Shown here: positions 12,135 through 23,549 of the stretch, one piece after another
Numbering within the stretch: the first letter of the stretch is position 1
Layout of the letters: each line of letters opens with the position of its first letter
NCBI GenBank assembly: GCA_963383645.1
Contig: OY726560.1
Coordinates: 81,697,593 to 81,761,592 of the forward strand
Origin: Muscardinus avellanarius
Taxonomy: Eukaryota; Chordata; Mammalia; Rodentia; Gliridae
DNA: 64,000 nt
Reading direction: 5' to 3'
Notes under the pieces: generated by a model
The model's database searches: none
What the model was told of the DNA's origin: nothing
Seen by the model: the letters and a program-made list of their open reading frames with translations, nothing else
Made by a program: the position numbers and the translations under genes

Positions 12135-14297
12135 TTAAATTAAATAACCAAAGATCCAGCAGAACAAAACATCACTAACCTCTGCTTTTTATCACAAAAA
12201 ACTCATGCTCCTATGAATTTCTTCTAATTTTTACCTAATCACAATTTTAATACAAGAGGTAGAGAATTCTGTATATCTAAGAAACCAACTACTTGGAGTG
12301 GGGTTGATAAGGAATGTGAAGCTCTATCATCTTAATTCAATGATTTTCTCTTGGAAATAGTAAAAAGGGGACTAGTATGGGATATAGGACTCCAGGAAAC
12401 ATAATCCAAAGGTCCTTTTGCTTTTGAAACTTCTAGATTAGGAAATGGCTGTTTCTGGTTTCCCAAGGTAATTTTGTTCTTTCTGTGGGCTTGTTTCTAC
12501 ATCAGGCACCCCATGGTCTTCCTCCGGAGCACTTATCACAGTTTTTACTTATGCTTAATTTTTGTACTCTTTTAATTATTGCAACTCTCCCTTTAGGTTT
12601 GGATAAGTCCCTTTCTTGTTCATCTTTTTTCCCTTGAGGCATTGCACAGTGCTAGATGTATATTAGTAATTGGCATTCAGAGATGAAGGGAGGAAGGTTA
12701 CAGAGTGGAAGACAGGCAAGGAAGAGTGGGAAAGAAAGGAGGAAAAGAAGAAATAGGTGCAGAACCACATAGAGAACAAAATGTTCAAGCAATTTCTACA
12801 ATTCTTCATTGCTCGCCTAGTCTGCTCTTTGAAATTTCACTTTGAGCTGCAAATGCCAAAACACTGTGAAATAAAATCAGTACTGCTGCCATGCTGTTTG
12901 TGGTCTGGGTGTAAACTAGAGTTCCTAGAAATCTCCAGAGAATGCTTTGCAGGATTTATAGCCTAATTCCCTAGATGTACAGGGTTTGGGGAATTGAACC
13001 AAGTGCTCTAATTCTTTTATTCTTCTGCAAAGAGAACAAACCTGTCTCTTTTTTCCTTGGGGAGGGCATAACCTTCCTCTCCAACAGGCAAGCTAAAGGT
13101 CACAGTCTTAGAGAAATGCCCGAGCCAAAGGTCCATTTCATAATAAAACTAAAGCTGGTGTGAATGAGTTTTCTCTCTTTCTTTATTAAATGTAAAAATG
13201 AACTATTATGAAAAATTTCAAACATGCCCCAAAGTAGAGAATGATAGATGCAGTCTACTCTTCCTGTAGAATCAGCTCTGAATGTGCCTTTCCTATTTCT
13301 GTCTGAGCTGAGAGTGAACCCACTGGTAGTTGGGGGTCTCTGGGTTCTTGGATGCCCCCACCCCAAGTGGTAGCTCTCCAGGTGCACTGGTCCTGTCCTC
13401 CCTCTGCCATCCCTTCTCAAATGTGACAATAAGCTATATTCTCTTTCCAAGAAGGAAGTATTGGCTCTCTCTTGGAAAGCTGCCTTCTCTGGGTCATCTC
13501 TGCTCACCCTTCTGTTTTTAGTGTGAGCATCTGTCATTTCCTCTGGGAAGTTGCTCCTAGCCCCTAACCTGATTCCTTGGTGTGGCCTGATGGACAGACT
13601 TCCTGTGTTTGCACAGCTGTGAGCCGTGTTTGCACACGGCTCCTCCGTGTGTCCTCAGCATCTGTCACTCTGCTTGTGTACCAGTTTCTTGAATTAGCTG
13701 CACTCATGTTTCCTTCCTATCTTACCACCATTCTTATCACTGACATCTTAATTTCCCATCTCTTCAAATAATTTCTCCATCCTTTTTGTTGATTTTAACA
13801 TTTCTGAAAAAAATTTTAAATATTCTCTCAGATGATTTGCCATATAAGCCTCCTGGCCTATGGAGGTGAAATGATCAGATCTCAGAACACATTCAGAACA
13901 CACTTGAGACTCAGGATTGTAGACAAATGAAGAAGGAATAAGCAGCTTGGAGACCTGGCTTTGTGTATAGTAATGCGCTCGCCACCTATGTAATTGGTCC
14001 AATTTAAAACTTATGATAACTTTTGGAAGCAAGTATTTTTTTTGCAAACAGGAAAACAGAGAACTAAAGACAGTGAAATAGCTTGCTAAACCTCATGCAA
14101 TTAACAACACCCAGATTCCAAAGCTGTATGACCTCCACACAGACTAGTAAAGTTACCTTCCCTCATACCAGGGATGAACACAGACAGCTTCAGCAAGCTC
14201 CAGAGTCTCCCACAGTCCAGACCTGTGGGGTACCACTATGATGAGCTGCCAACGAGCCCAGAGGTCCTTTAAGTAGCACCACTTCGTCAGGCATCTG
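12135..14297. other. Unassigned sequence with local hairpins
   Basis: No supported gene. A purine-rich stretch runs from 12680 to 12750. At 13621-13642 there is an 8-bp stem (GAGCCGTG / CACGGCTC) around a 6-base loop, next to a repeated GTGTTTGCACA. The 145-codon minus-strand frame at 13100-13537 has no recognisable domain. Confidence 0.35.
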
Positions 14298-14328
14298 TCT
14301 CCTAATGGGGTCCTATCCCATTAGGAGA
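14298..14328. other. Perfect 12-bp inverted repeat (hairpin)
   Basis: TCTCCTAATGGG (14298-14309) and CCCATTAGGAGA (14317-14328) are exact reverse complements around the 7-base loop GTCCTAT. Directly visible. No function is implied. Confidence 0.9.
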
Positions 14329-14835
14329 AATCAAATCTGTACAGAAACCATATTTGTACTAGACCATAGAATCAGGTTTGGGTTTCTTTTCATAAAATAG
14401 ATAAAAAACCAAGACCCTGAGGGGAAGGCCATGTGTTTCTCCTCTTCATGTTTTCCAGTCTATCAAATTAACCCTCTTAGTCTTCCTGGATTTTCACCTG
14501 AGAAAAATTGTTGGCCTGTGTAGGCTGAGTCATCTAAACTAAGACGAGTGGGTCACAAAATGCTCATCCCAAACCAGAAATTATCTTTCAGTCACAACCT
14601 GTAAGTCAGTAGAATAAAGGGGCTGGAATACTATCAACTAGCTATTGGAAATAAGGTAAAAGCTGAGAAAACATGAAACTTTCTTTCTCCTTTTTTTTTT
14701 TGCTGGGTGAGAAAAGGAACAGAAAGTCATGCAAGGTTCCCCAGTCCTAAGATTTGCCCAGTCATCTTGCACTGAGGCCATTTAATCTCTGTTTGAAGTC
14801 TTGTAATAGTTTAAAATTCAAAATAATTAAATGCC
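14329..14835. other. Unassigned sequence
   Basis: No gene or clear repeat seen apart from a T-run near 14692-14701. Confidence 0.4.
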
Positions 14836-14836
14836 T

Positions 14837-15029
14837 GCCGGGCGTGGTGGTGCATGTTTGTCATCCCCGCGCTTGGGAGGCGGAGACAGGAGGATCGCAC
14901 AGGTTCGAAGCCAGCCACGCTGGCTTAAGAGACCCTTTTTCCAAATAAAAAGTATAAAATAGGTCTGGGAGTGTAACCCCGAGGTAGAAGGGTTTCTAGG
15001 AACCCCAGTACCACAAAAAAAAAAAAAAA
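14837..15029 (+). repeat. SINE, B1-dID subfamily A
   Basis: Complete: 'GCCGGGCGTGGTGGTGCATG' left end, 'AGCCAGCCACGCTGGCTTAA', 'GGTCTGGGAGTGTAACCCCG', 'GGAACCCCAGTACCAC' and poly(A). Subfamily A copies are marked by the GCTGGCTTAAGAGACC block and the AGAAGGG(C/T)TTC(C/T)AGGAACC block. Confidence 0.92.
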
Positions 15030-15780
15030 GCCTTAATATGTTTAGTTTTGTTAGGTGTGTGAATCCCTTCCATAATCCATCCTGAGGATTTCAACTTCTT
15101 TGTAAGGCTACTAAGGAGGTGATAAGGGAAACACAAAGTGAAATTTTTACTGGTTTAATATAAAAGTAGTTGAAGAAACTCATTGGGAGATGTACAGTGT
15201 CTTCTTTCCTGAACAAATGTGAAGTTATTTCCTTCTCATGGAAATAAAGACACAGATAATCAATCACATGTAGAGCCATCTTAACTTTTAAAATATTTGA
15301 GCTATTTAATACAATTTTCCAAGAAGACAAACATTTTGGATATGGGAATGTGAAGTCATCTAAAAAATACATTCTCTAAGACAAAAAATTTCTGTATGCA
15401 GAAAGTAAGAAGTCACTGTTGTTCATATAATAGTGCAGACACATTGAGTGATTAAATTTACACTGGAAAAGAAAATGAGAATATAAACTAGTTGATATAT
15501 GTAAAAAGTAACTTGAAATGTTTAATAGAGTTCAATTTTCTTTTACAGTAATTTTTTTCCACCTCACTTTTTAAAATAAAAAGTGCTACATTATTTTTCT
15601 TGCAAATTTTCCCTTTTAAGTGGTAGTAATAGAGTAGAGAGAGAAAAGTGAAGATCAACAAGAAAGAAATGGGGATTGAGACAGGAAAGCACGCCATGTT
15701 GCTCTCTCACTTGACAATGAGTCATGAGCTGCAAAACAGCAAGATTAAAATAATAATGTGAAAGTCTCAACCACTCTCAA
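15030..15780. other. Unassigned AT-rich sequence
   Basis: Nothing recognised. The minus-strand frames at 15091-15372 and 15488-15697 have no domain or context. Confidence 0.4.
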
Positions 15781-15789
15781 ATGTTGCTC

Positions 15790-15905
15790 TATAACTGACT
15801 TCTGCACATTTATTATATTATTTAATTTTCATAGCGTCAAATTCTTCCATGGTAAGTATAGTTCCCATTTTACAGATGAAGAAACTGAGGCTTAGAGTTG
15901 TGAAC
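15790..15905 (-). repeat. MIR-like ancient SINE fragment
   Basis: 'CATTTTACAGATGAAGAAAC' plus 'TGAGGCTTAGAG' is the reverse complement of the conserved MIR core end ('CTCAGTTTCTTCATCTGTAA'). Short and diverged. Confidence 0.55.
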
Positions 15906-16082
15906 TCAGGGGTGGGCAAACTTTTTCTGTAGAGGGCCGGATAAATATTCTGGGCTTTGTAAGCTCTATAGGTCTCCAAGTGACTTTGCCATTGTAGTAA
16001 AAAGAGTATACTGACAACACTTAGATTAAAAAAAAAGGGGGGGGGGCTGTTGGCTGTATTTGGCCCACAAGCCTTAGTTTTC
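15906..16082 (+). mobile_element. hAT-like non-autonomous DNA transposon remnant
   Basis: It begins CAGGGGTGGGCAAACTTTTT and 'CTGTAGAGGGCCGGATAAAT' and ends near 'TTTGGCCCACAAGCCTTAG'. This is the layout of the mammalian MER-type hAT/Charlie elements whose ends read GGCAAACT...GGCCC. The terminal inverted repeat on the right is degraded, and an A9G10 run (about 16028-16046) interrupts it. Confidence 0.6.
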
Positions 16083-17621
16083 TATTTAATGCATCCATCT
16101 AATGTGTAGATATATTTCTAATTCACAACAAAGTCAGAGTTTACACCCACATTTTTTGGCATCAAATTCCTTACACTTTTTCTTACACACATTTTGAGAC
16201 ACTTGGGGTCAATTACAAAACCTGGTAAATTTGGGAAGATGTGGCAGGTGGTTACAGCGTGGTTTCAGGTCATGAGTGGAATGGGCATGGGTGGTGCTGG
16301 TTCATGATGTTCGTGATGGCACAAGGTGGCACAAATGTTTGTGTTTGTGACTTTGACAGCCAAAGCTTCCAGAAGCTGGCAGTCTCCTTGAATGGAACTC
16401 TGCCTAAAGAATAAGATGGAAAGAATGCTCATGGTGGGAGAGTTTCCACAGGACTGTGGAGGGAATCCTTAGCTGTGGGCTTTGGGCGCTACCTTCAACC
16501 ATCTTCAACCTGCATCCCGGAGGCCATGACTCAGATGCCGCCACCTCTCCTCCTCCCCACCATCCCCTCAATTATTTATTCTTACAAATGTTTATTGATC
16601 ATCTAATAAGTGTCAGGAACTGAGAACACAAATGTGGTTCTCAGAGGAACAGAAAGCTCAGCATGAAAGATGGACATATATTTGCAACACATATATTTAC
16701 AATGTGGCAAACAGAGTGTAGTGAAGAGAGAGCATCCTGTGCAGAGGCTGAGGCGAGGGGAAGGAGCTCAAGAAGACAGAGGGGCGGAGCCCAGGTTGCA
16801 GGTGCTGCTAAGCCTGAACAGGTGTATTTGAGGAGGGGTGGAGGAGCGTCCACCACAGGAACAGGGAATCTCGGATACTGAGACCTGGATATTATCCTGG
16901 TGGCAGTGATACCTATTGTTGGCACGGCAAGGTGATTGTGCCCCCTGAGGCTGCAGAGTGGCCTAGGGTGAGAAGCAGGCCCTGGCCATTTTCTCTGAGG
17001 ATCTAGAGTGCCCAATTCTCTCCCTGGCGGCTGGAGCTAACGAAAATAAAGGGACCTTTTTCTGTGGGAGGCGTCTGCCCTACTTCCCAGTGTCCTGCCC
17101 TTTAGGTTGTCTCATCCCCCCGCCCCTCCACATCAATAAAATGAATGTGGTTTGCTGCTGAGACCATTTAATGGTGCAGCAATAAATTGTGCTTTCAAGC
17201 CCAGCAATGCCTTTATAGGTAATTCACAAAAATGACTCAATACCCCTAGGACATGGATTTGTAGCATTTTCTGTTCTTAATGGTTGAACTGGCCCAGAGA
17301 AAGATGACTGGGTGAGGATCCCAAAGGTTCAGAAGTGGCGCACCTTTTCAGTACCCCGCTCTTTCCTCCTGGTACCAGGACCTGTATACTTTTTCCTGCA
17401 GGACTTCAAGATGAGAGGGCACTGTCCATTCCCTTTGTACAGGCCCATTTGGGTGATACTTCAGTGCTTCTGAGAAAGGAAAGAAGACTTTTTTTGCGGG
17501 GGCTGGGGGAGGGGGAGAAAGGCTATCAGGGCATTCTGTTTGCATGCTCTTTTCTTCCAAGAGCAATAGGGTAACCAGAACTACACTGTTCATGATTTGG
17601 GATCAGAAAGAATTGGGGTGG
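16083..17621. other. Unassigned sequence, locally GC-richer
   Basis: No supported gene. 16560-16990 begins 'TTTATTGATCATCTAATAAG' followed by text like an ancient dispersed repeat, but too diverged to name. Frames at 16641-17015 (-) and 16663-16881 (+) overlap on opposite strands and look incidental. Confidence 0.35.
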
Positions 17622-18017
17622 AACCAGGCGTGATGGTTTACCAGTAATCCCTGTACTTGTGAGGCTGGATCAGGAGGATCACAGGTTCAAGGTCAGCCTC
17701 AGCCACTCAGTGATATCTCAGTAGCTTAGCAAGACCCTGTTTCAGAATAGGGTGTGGAGCCAGGTGTGATGGCACGTGCTTGTAATACCAGTACTTGGGA
17801 GGCTGAGACAGGAGGATCACAGGTTTGCGGCCAGCCTCAGCTACTTAGTGAGGCCCTCCACAACTTAGTGAGACCTTGTTTCAAAATAAAAAATATATAA
17901 AGAATAAAAGATAAGGCTCAGAGGTACAATGCCCCTGGGTTTAATTCTTAGTACCACTAAAAGAGAAAAAAAATGACTGGGAGGTGGAAAGCCCCTGGTT
18001 CAACCCCCATTGCCCCT
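17622..18017 (+). repeat. SINE, subfamily B, split by a second SINE
   Basis: The left half is at 17622-17755 ('CAGGCGTGATGGTTTACCAG' ... 'AAGACCCTGTTTCAGAATAG'). The right half resumes at about 17972-18017 ('GGAGGTGGAAAGCCCCTGGT', 'TTCAACCCCCATTGCCCC'). The intervening sequence is another complete SINE inserted in the A-rich linker. Confidence 0.85.
17757..17970 (+). repeat. SINE, B1-dID subfamily B, nested
   Basis: Complete copy: 'AGCCAGGTGTGATGGCACGT', 'CAGCCTCAGCTACTTAGTGA', 'GAGACCTTGTTTCAAAATAA', 'AGGTACAATGCCCCTGGGTT' and 'AGTACCACTAAAAG'. It sits inside the linker of an older SINE of the same strand. Confidence 0.9.
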
Positions 18018-18850
18018 CTCCCCATACACACAGGAGTGGTATGGGGCCACATCACCATCCTGCAGTCTTTGGGCAAGGAACGCCAGTCTATTGGTTTATT
18101 CCTATCTACCCCTTCTTTAACTGGGAACTCCAAAGGGGCACAGCCTGACCTCAGGGGGATCTCTACTGCCCTTCTATCTGCTCATCACAGTTTCATTTTG
18201 GTTAAAGTGAACTGTCTACAATAAAAAGCGGATCAACTCTCTCCTCAGCAGAAAACCCTTGAAGGGCTTCTTATTGATTGCCCCACAAGATAAATGGCAT
18301 GCTAAGTCCTTCTGGAATCTCTGCTTCCTGTTTTGTGGGAGATTCCCTTCCTCTTTCTCCTTGGCCTTGGTGTTCCCTTCCTCCACTCCACCTGGCAGAC
18401 TCCAGCACATCAGAGTCCCCGGCTCACACTCTCCAGTTTGGGGAGCCTCACTGGCTCTTCATCTTCCCTGCGCTGAGCCATGACTTGGCCTGGACCATCT
18501 TTCTCTCCCCTCAAAGTGAATCACCTGAGGCCACTCTGCTGGCCATGCGGTGTCATCTTAATCACCTGTAATGGGTTGGACTCAACTCCCAGAAGGACTC
18601 TGCTAGGTGGAGGAGAGAGGAACATAGCAGAAATGCTTCATAAACTGTGAAAAGTTTAACAAATATTCATCTTCATTGTTCAAAAAAAATAAAACCCAAA
18701 GGGAAGAACCCCACCCCATGGATTACTGAAGAACACTGTTAAATTTCTCTAGAAAATCTCTGGGTGTGAGAGATGACTTGCTTGTCAGAAGATAGATGAT
18801 CATGCTGGCCAAGGATTCATCTGGTGTAGGAGTTTTTAAATTTGGTATTA
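18018..18850. other. Unassigned sequence
   Basis: No recognised gene. Overlapping frames at 18216-18571 on both strands have no recognisable motif. Confidence 0.35.
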
Positions 18851-18854
18851 GGGA

Positions 18855-19145
18855 AACAGGAAGGACTTCAGATAAATGAAAGAGACCAGTAGAACAGTGG
18901 AAAGGGATTGGGGGAGGGATGTGGGGTGGGGGAAATGGAGAAATGATGAAGGAAACAATTCAAATAATGTTGTGCACATATACAAAAGTACCATTACCAG
19001 TCTCACTAACATGCATGGGGAGGAAGCAGTGGGGAATGCAGATGGGATGGGGAGGGAAACACACCAGGGGCTGTGCACGAGCAGGTTTGTATCACACTGG
19101 GCTTCACTATGATGTATAATTACAATGCACCATAAAATGTATATA
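18855..19145 (+). mobile_element. 5'-truncated L1, 3' end type II
   Basis: A G-rich tract (18907-18935, 'GGGATTGGGGGAGGGATGTG') and the terminal 'TTCACTATGATGTATAATTA' plus 'CAATGCACCATAAAATG' match the 3'UTR type of the full-length L1 and the half-L1 elements, at greater divergence. The 5' limit is approximate. Confidence 0.65.
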
Positions 19146-19219
19146 TGAAAACACCATAGTAAGTGGTTATAAAGATCACCAGTGGCTATAGAATACCTGT
19201 TCAGAATTGTGCAGAATAT

Positions 19220-19437
19220 CTTTTTTTTCTTCTATTCATGGGACTGGGAGTTGAACCTAGGGGCATTCTACCTCTTAGCTACACCTCTAGCCCTATTTTA
19301 TTTTTTATTTTGAAACAGGATCTTACAAAGTTGCTGAAGGCCTCACTGAGTTGCTGAGGCTGTTTCAGGCGCGTGATTCTCCTGTCTCAGCCTTTCAAGT
19401 GCTGGGATTATAGGTGTGTTCTACCACTCCCGCAGAA
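19220..19437 (-). repeat. SINE, B1-dID subfamily B, with TSD
   Basis: Reverse SINE from poly(T) to 'TATAGGTGTGTTCTACCACT'. The TSD CAGAATATCTT is at 19212-19222 and 19438-19448. Confidence 0.88.
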
Positions 19438-19555
19438 CAGAATATCTTAACGTATGTAGGAAAGATAAAGAAAATGCGCTCCCAACATCCTGCTAGATGA
19501 CTAAAAATGATGAAAAAGCCAAGCAGAATGTCTCCATTTATATGTTATAAATATT

Positions 19556-19707
19556 ATTTGGCATGTTTTATATTCATGAATTAAACAATATAAATAATGT
19601 AGAAATTTGGCAGGTTCTTATATTCATGAATTAAACAATATAATTATTTATTTGGCATGTATTATATTGTGAATTAGAAAATATAAATAATATAGACATT
19701 TGGCAGT
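19556..19707. repeat. AT-rich imperfect tandem repeat, about 47-50 bp period
   Basis: The motif TTTGGCA recurs at about 19557, 19606, 19651 and 19698. The spacers between contain TATTCATGAATTAAACAATA twice and related text once more. It is non-coding and low-complexity. Confidence 0.75.
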
Positions 19708-20239
19708 TTCATCTCCATTCCACAAATGTTATACATTTAGGTGTGCTTTGAAACTATTTTGTTAGCCATTAGTTGAAATATAAAGGGTTGTCTTAACCCT
19801 TAAAAATCAGGTTAATATTCTGCCTTAGTCAATCTCAACTCAGTTCACTACACCATTAGTGACCTCAACAAACAAGCAGCAATTACCCAACTCAATTTTA
19901 ATTCTGTGATTGTTCTTTGTATTTTCCTTCATACTTGTGCAGTTGACAAACACTGAGCACCTACCTTAGGTCTGCCCCTGGGCAAGGCTCTGGGAATGGA
20001 CAAAGAGGCCCTCCCATACCACCTGTTTTGAGCCTTTTGGTTCTCTGAACTGTGCCTGGGCCTTCATCATGCATCCTCCTTTAGTGCTACAGAATGACAA
20101 CTTGCTGATATCTGATGAGCCACATGCTCTGGAAAACCTTCCTGTCTTCTCATTGGTGACCAGCAGCTCCTCCTCTCTGCTTCCTTACCACCTCATCTCT
20201 ACCCTGGTTTTAGCTTTTGAGATATTCATCAGCCTTTCT
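19708..20239. other. Unassigned sequence
   Basis: Nothing recognised with confidence. Confidence 0.35.
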
Positions 20240-20360
20240 CTTTTGTGGAATCTGTGAGGACAAGGCCTGACTTATATTCATTGCTACACCCTCAGAGATT
20301 CAGAAAATGCCTAGTGCACTTGATAATTACTTGATAAATTGCATTGGATTGAACTGAATG
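20240..20360 (+). repeat. L2-like ancient LINE 3' end
   Basis: 'GTGAGGACAAGGCCTGACTT', 'CTACACCCTCAG', 'AATGCCTAGTGCAC' and 'TTGATAAATTGCATTGGATT' follow the order of the L2 3' end (aggacagggactgt, cccagcacctag, aatgcctggcac, aataaatatttgttgaatga). Low-copy, diverged. Confidence 0.5.
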
Positions 20361-20899
20361 GAATTTAGAGAGGTTCTAAATTGAAGTATTGCTTGGATAC
20401 CATTCTTGCCTATAATAAAGATACAAATGACCTGGGTCTGTGACTGTTTACTAGTGTCCTGGGGGCTGAGCTAGCCCTTGGGGACAGATTGTATAAAATA
20501 CAAGTCACCAAGAATCCACCGTGTGTTTGTTCCTTGAGCAAGACATGCTCCTAACAGGACAGAAGCAAATTAAATGCATGCCACTGCCAGGCATAAAGGT
20601 TTTTCAATTAAGATTTTGTATGCTAGCAAGCAATAAGGGAACAATCATTTCCCAAGTCAGAGACCTTTATGTGAAAATGATCAACTCTAGATTCAAGGCT
20701 CTTTCCAAATCTTCAGAATGGATGAAGATAAATTATTTTAAACATTCTAAAATATATATTAGGATAATTCTGATAGTATTAAAGAACATTTAAGTCTGTG
20801 TTTTGAACAAAAATTCTAGGATTATATTTCTCTTATGCTTTTTTGGTTTTGTAAAATAAAGACAACTATACAATTGAAGAGACTAATATCTGTATGTTA
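20361..20899. other. Unassigned sequence
   Basis: No gene or repeat recognised. The 90-codon frame at 20521-20793 has no motif. Confidence 0.35.
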
Positions 20900-21130
20900 T
20901 GGTTAGTATCTGCCATGTCCCCTCAAAGCTTTGTGTTAAGCATCACAGCCATGTCCAGAGGTGGGACTTTTAGGACTTCTGTCATGTTCTGCCTCACTGC
21001 AGGCCCAGAGCAATGGAGTGGGTCAACATAATCTGACACCTCTGAAACCAGGAACCAAAACACACTTTTTCTTCTCTAAGTTGTTCCTGCTAGATATTTT
21101 GGTTACAGCAATACAAAGCTAACATTATAC
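20900..21130 (+). repeat. MaLR-like LTR remnant
   Basis: Begins 'TTATGGTTAGTATCTGCCAT' and 'GTCCCCTCAAAGCTTTGTGT'. It includes 'ATGTTCTGCCTCACTGCAGG' and 'CCCAGAGCAATGGAGT', and ends 'TTTGGTTACAGCAATACAAA' plus GCTAAC. The ends resemble rodent ERVL-MaLR-type LTRs. No internal coding region is present, so it is a solitary remnant. Confidence 0.5.
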
Positions 21131-22300
21131 ACATATCTCTTGGTACCCTTGATAGTAATATGATCATTCTGAAGAAAATAGTTGTTTGAGTTTATTCTGA
21201 ATAATAAACCTATGAAAAAAGCTTGAAGCAGATAATTAAAAATATCTAAGTAAATGATTAAGAGAGAATAAGAAAGATAGCAACATCACAACCTTATGCT
21301 AGTACTATTCTAATTAAGCACTTACTTTATAATTGAGCTTCCAAGAAACCCAAATAAGAAAAAATGGATTAAATAATTTTGTCACTGTATAAAAGCAGGT
21401 AGCTCTTTTCCTTGTTGAATATTTGGGCCACAGAGACAAGCACAGTCACTGCAGCTTCTCTGGATGAGTGGGTGTCGTGTTCCAGCCTATTCTTTACATA
21501 ACAAGCTGTCTGAATAAACTAAGCCACTCATGTGCATACCAGGTGCACATGGACTTTCCCCTCTCAGGAATGAGGCACATTGAAGGCAGGATGGACCCAG
21601 TGTCTGAATCAAACAGGCATGAAACCAGCTTCTATCAGCTATTCATATTAAAAAGGGGCATTAACCATGGTCAGAGAGTGGACTGATATGTATTATGTAC
21701 TGTTAACTAGTGTTCTTTGCAAGGTGGGAGATAGAGCGATGATTCTTCTAGGCTTTTATCCAGGTTTTTTATAAGACACTGAGAGAATGCCAGGCATGCA
21801 TGAAGACAGAGCTGTAGCTGAGAATGTTGGTGGAACAATGCACTGCAACGAATCTATTAAGCACACCAGACCAACAGTCCTTTCTTATGGCTGAGGACTT
21901 AAGTGGTAGCATTTGGGGCTGAAATCTAATTTCTGCTGTGAGTCCGTCAGGCTCTTGATTTCTGGCTGGTAAAGGCCCCAGACTTATTCAGGAGTCCTCT
22001 GCCTACATCACCAACTATCCTAACCTTTCCTGATACATCCTGTGAACTGGTAGAAAACACTAGATGAGCAGATGTGATGTGTGAGAATTTCATGTATTTA
22101 TGGGAGTGGGGGTACACCAAAAACTGTACAGGCTGGGCATTGGGAAGAGAATCTTTTGTCCTTCAGTGCCCCAGAATATGGAATGGTGTCTACAGGATTT
22201 TTTGGAAGTGAAAGCAGGTACACAAATCCATATTATGGTTTCAGAACCTGTATGATAAAATATGGCGGCCTTGGAGAAAGTTGCTTCAAATGTTTGACCA
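21131..22300. other. Unassigned sequence
   Basis: No supported feature. Confidence 0.35.
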
Positions 22301-22304
22301 TATA

Positions 22305-22480
22305 TTTTTTATGGTATTGGGGATTGAACCTCTGAGGTCTACTTCTAAGTCCTATTTCATTTTTATTTTTGAAAAGGTCTCACTAGGGTGATGAGACTCA
22401 CACTACTTGCTGAGGCTGTCCTCTTGTCTCAGCCTCCCAAGTATTGGGATTACAGGCTTGTGCCACCATGTCCAGCTTGT
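22305..22480 (-). repeat. SINE, B1-dID subfamily B, diverged
   Basis: 'TTATGGTATTGGGGATTGAA', then 'CTTGTCTCAGCCTCCCAAGT', then 'CTTGTGCCACCATGTCCAGC' mark a reverse SINE with internal deletions. Confidence 0.85.
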
Positions 22481-22544
22481 ATGCTTTGATATAAGACAAT
22501 TAAGTAATGCCTTGGTGAACATGACCTGACTTGGAACATGGCAT

Positions 22545-22618
22545 TTCAAGTATTCTAGCATAATATTGTTTTAGTTCTATCATTTAGTTCAAGTATTTTA
22601 GCATAATGTTTTAGTTCT
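22545..22618. repeat. Tandem duplication, 43-bp period
   Basis: TTCAAGTATTCTAGCATAAT followed by GTTTTAGTTCT at 22545-22578 recurs with small changes at 22588-22618. Confidence 0.8.
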
Positions 22619-22888
22619 CATAAGATTTCTTGAAAAAATTAGGCATTAAGCAACTATGCACACCTGACTGACAACAGGTGAACCTAAAAAAGGCCAATTG
22701 AGCCTCACAAACTATTAAGAACACTCCACCTATGACAGCAGTGTACACATTTTTCTTAAGCACCAGTGCAACATTATCCAGGATACGCTATGCATAAGGA
22801 TGCAAAAGTCCTAATAAATTGAAAAAGATTAAAATTATACAAGGTATCTTTTCTGATCAAAATGGAACAAAATATGAACTCAATAGCA

Positions 22889-23295
22889 GAAGGAAAAAAA
22901 TGGAAGGAACTGGAGAACATTATGTTAAGTGAGATTAATCAAGAACAGAAAGAGAAGGGACATATGTTTTCTCTATTATGCCCAAGCTAGGGAGTAGTGG
23001 TAATACCAGAGGGACTCCAGATGATGGAGGGGAAATCTCAGCAAAGCTTCAATGGAAGGATAGGAGAGGAAGAAAGCTGAGGTTGTTCAATGGAGGAGCT
23101 ACATACGAATATGTGTAATAGTATAAATATAACATGGTTAACCTGGACACTCTTTATTGGAAGCGGGGAAGGGAAATGGTGGGGGAAGGCACGAAGCACA
23201 ATCTAAATGTACACCATTTTCAATATGTTCCACTTATAAATAAAAAAGAAATATAAAAAATAAATAAATAAAATAAAGTAAGAAAAAATAAATTA
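22889..23295 (+). mobile_element. 5'-truncated L1, 3' end type I
   Basis: Homologous to 2202-2654 and to the reverse copy at 56958-57397: 'GAGAACATTATGTTAAGTGA', 'GGGACTCCAGATGATGGAGG', 'AACATGGTTAACCTGGACAC', and the end 'TTTTCAATATGTTCCACTTA' with an A/T tail. It lies inside the ancient L1M remnant. I could not resolve its TSD in the A-rich flanks. Confidence 0.85.
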
Positions 23296-23497
23296 AAAAA
23301 AAGAAAATTCACAAGTTCATGGAAATTAAACAACAGACTTTAAGCAACTCATGGACCAAAGAAGGGATTATAAGAAAAGTTAGAAAATGTTCTAACACAC
23401 AAGAAAAACAACATAATAAAAATTATAGAATACAGTGAGGCACCACTAAGTTAAGAAATATGTAGCTGTAAACACTGACATTAAAAACAAAGAGCTC

Positions 23498-23527
23498 GAC
23501 ACTTCCGGGAAGATGGCCACCGAGAAA
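23498..23527 (+). promoter_or_regulatory. ETS/YY1-like L1 5'-end promoter motif
   Basis: ACTTCCGGGAAGATGGCCAC contains an ETS-type core (CTTCCGG) overlapping a YY1-type AAGATGGC. In human L1, a YY1 site near the first bases directs the transcription start. The same function here is inferred from position. Confidence 0.55.
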
Positions 23528-23549
23528 AGCGGGGCTTAAGAGCCCCGCT
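23528..23549 (+). other. Palindromic hairpin in 5'UTR start
   Basis: AGCGGGGCT and AGCCCCGCT form a perfect 9-bp stem around TAAG. Copy 3 keeps it with a G-T pair; copy 2 has two changed bases in the right arm. Confidence 0.75.

Noticed and set aside
13100..13537. 145-codon minus-strand frame as a host exon
   Set aside because: No recognisable domain, and a plus-strand frame is open over the same bases. I could not defend splice sites.
16641..17015. 124-codon minus-strand frame in a GC-richer patch
   Set aside because: Opposite-strand overlap with another frame, no domain, and the surrounding text resembles an ancient repeat.
19556..19707. CRISPR-like regularly spaced repeat
   Set aside because: Repeat units are AT-rich, diverged and spaced by related sequence, in a mammalian context. 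An ordinary imperfect tandem repeat.
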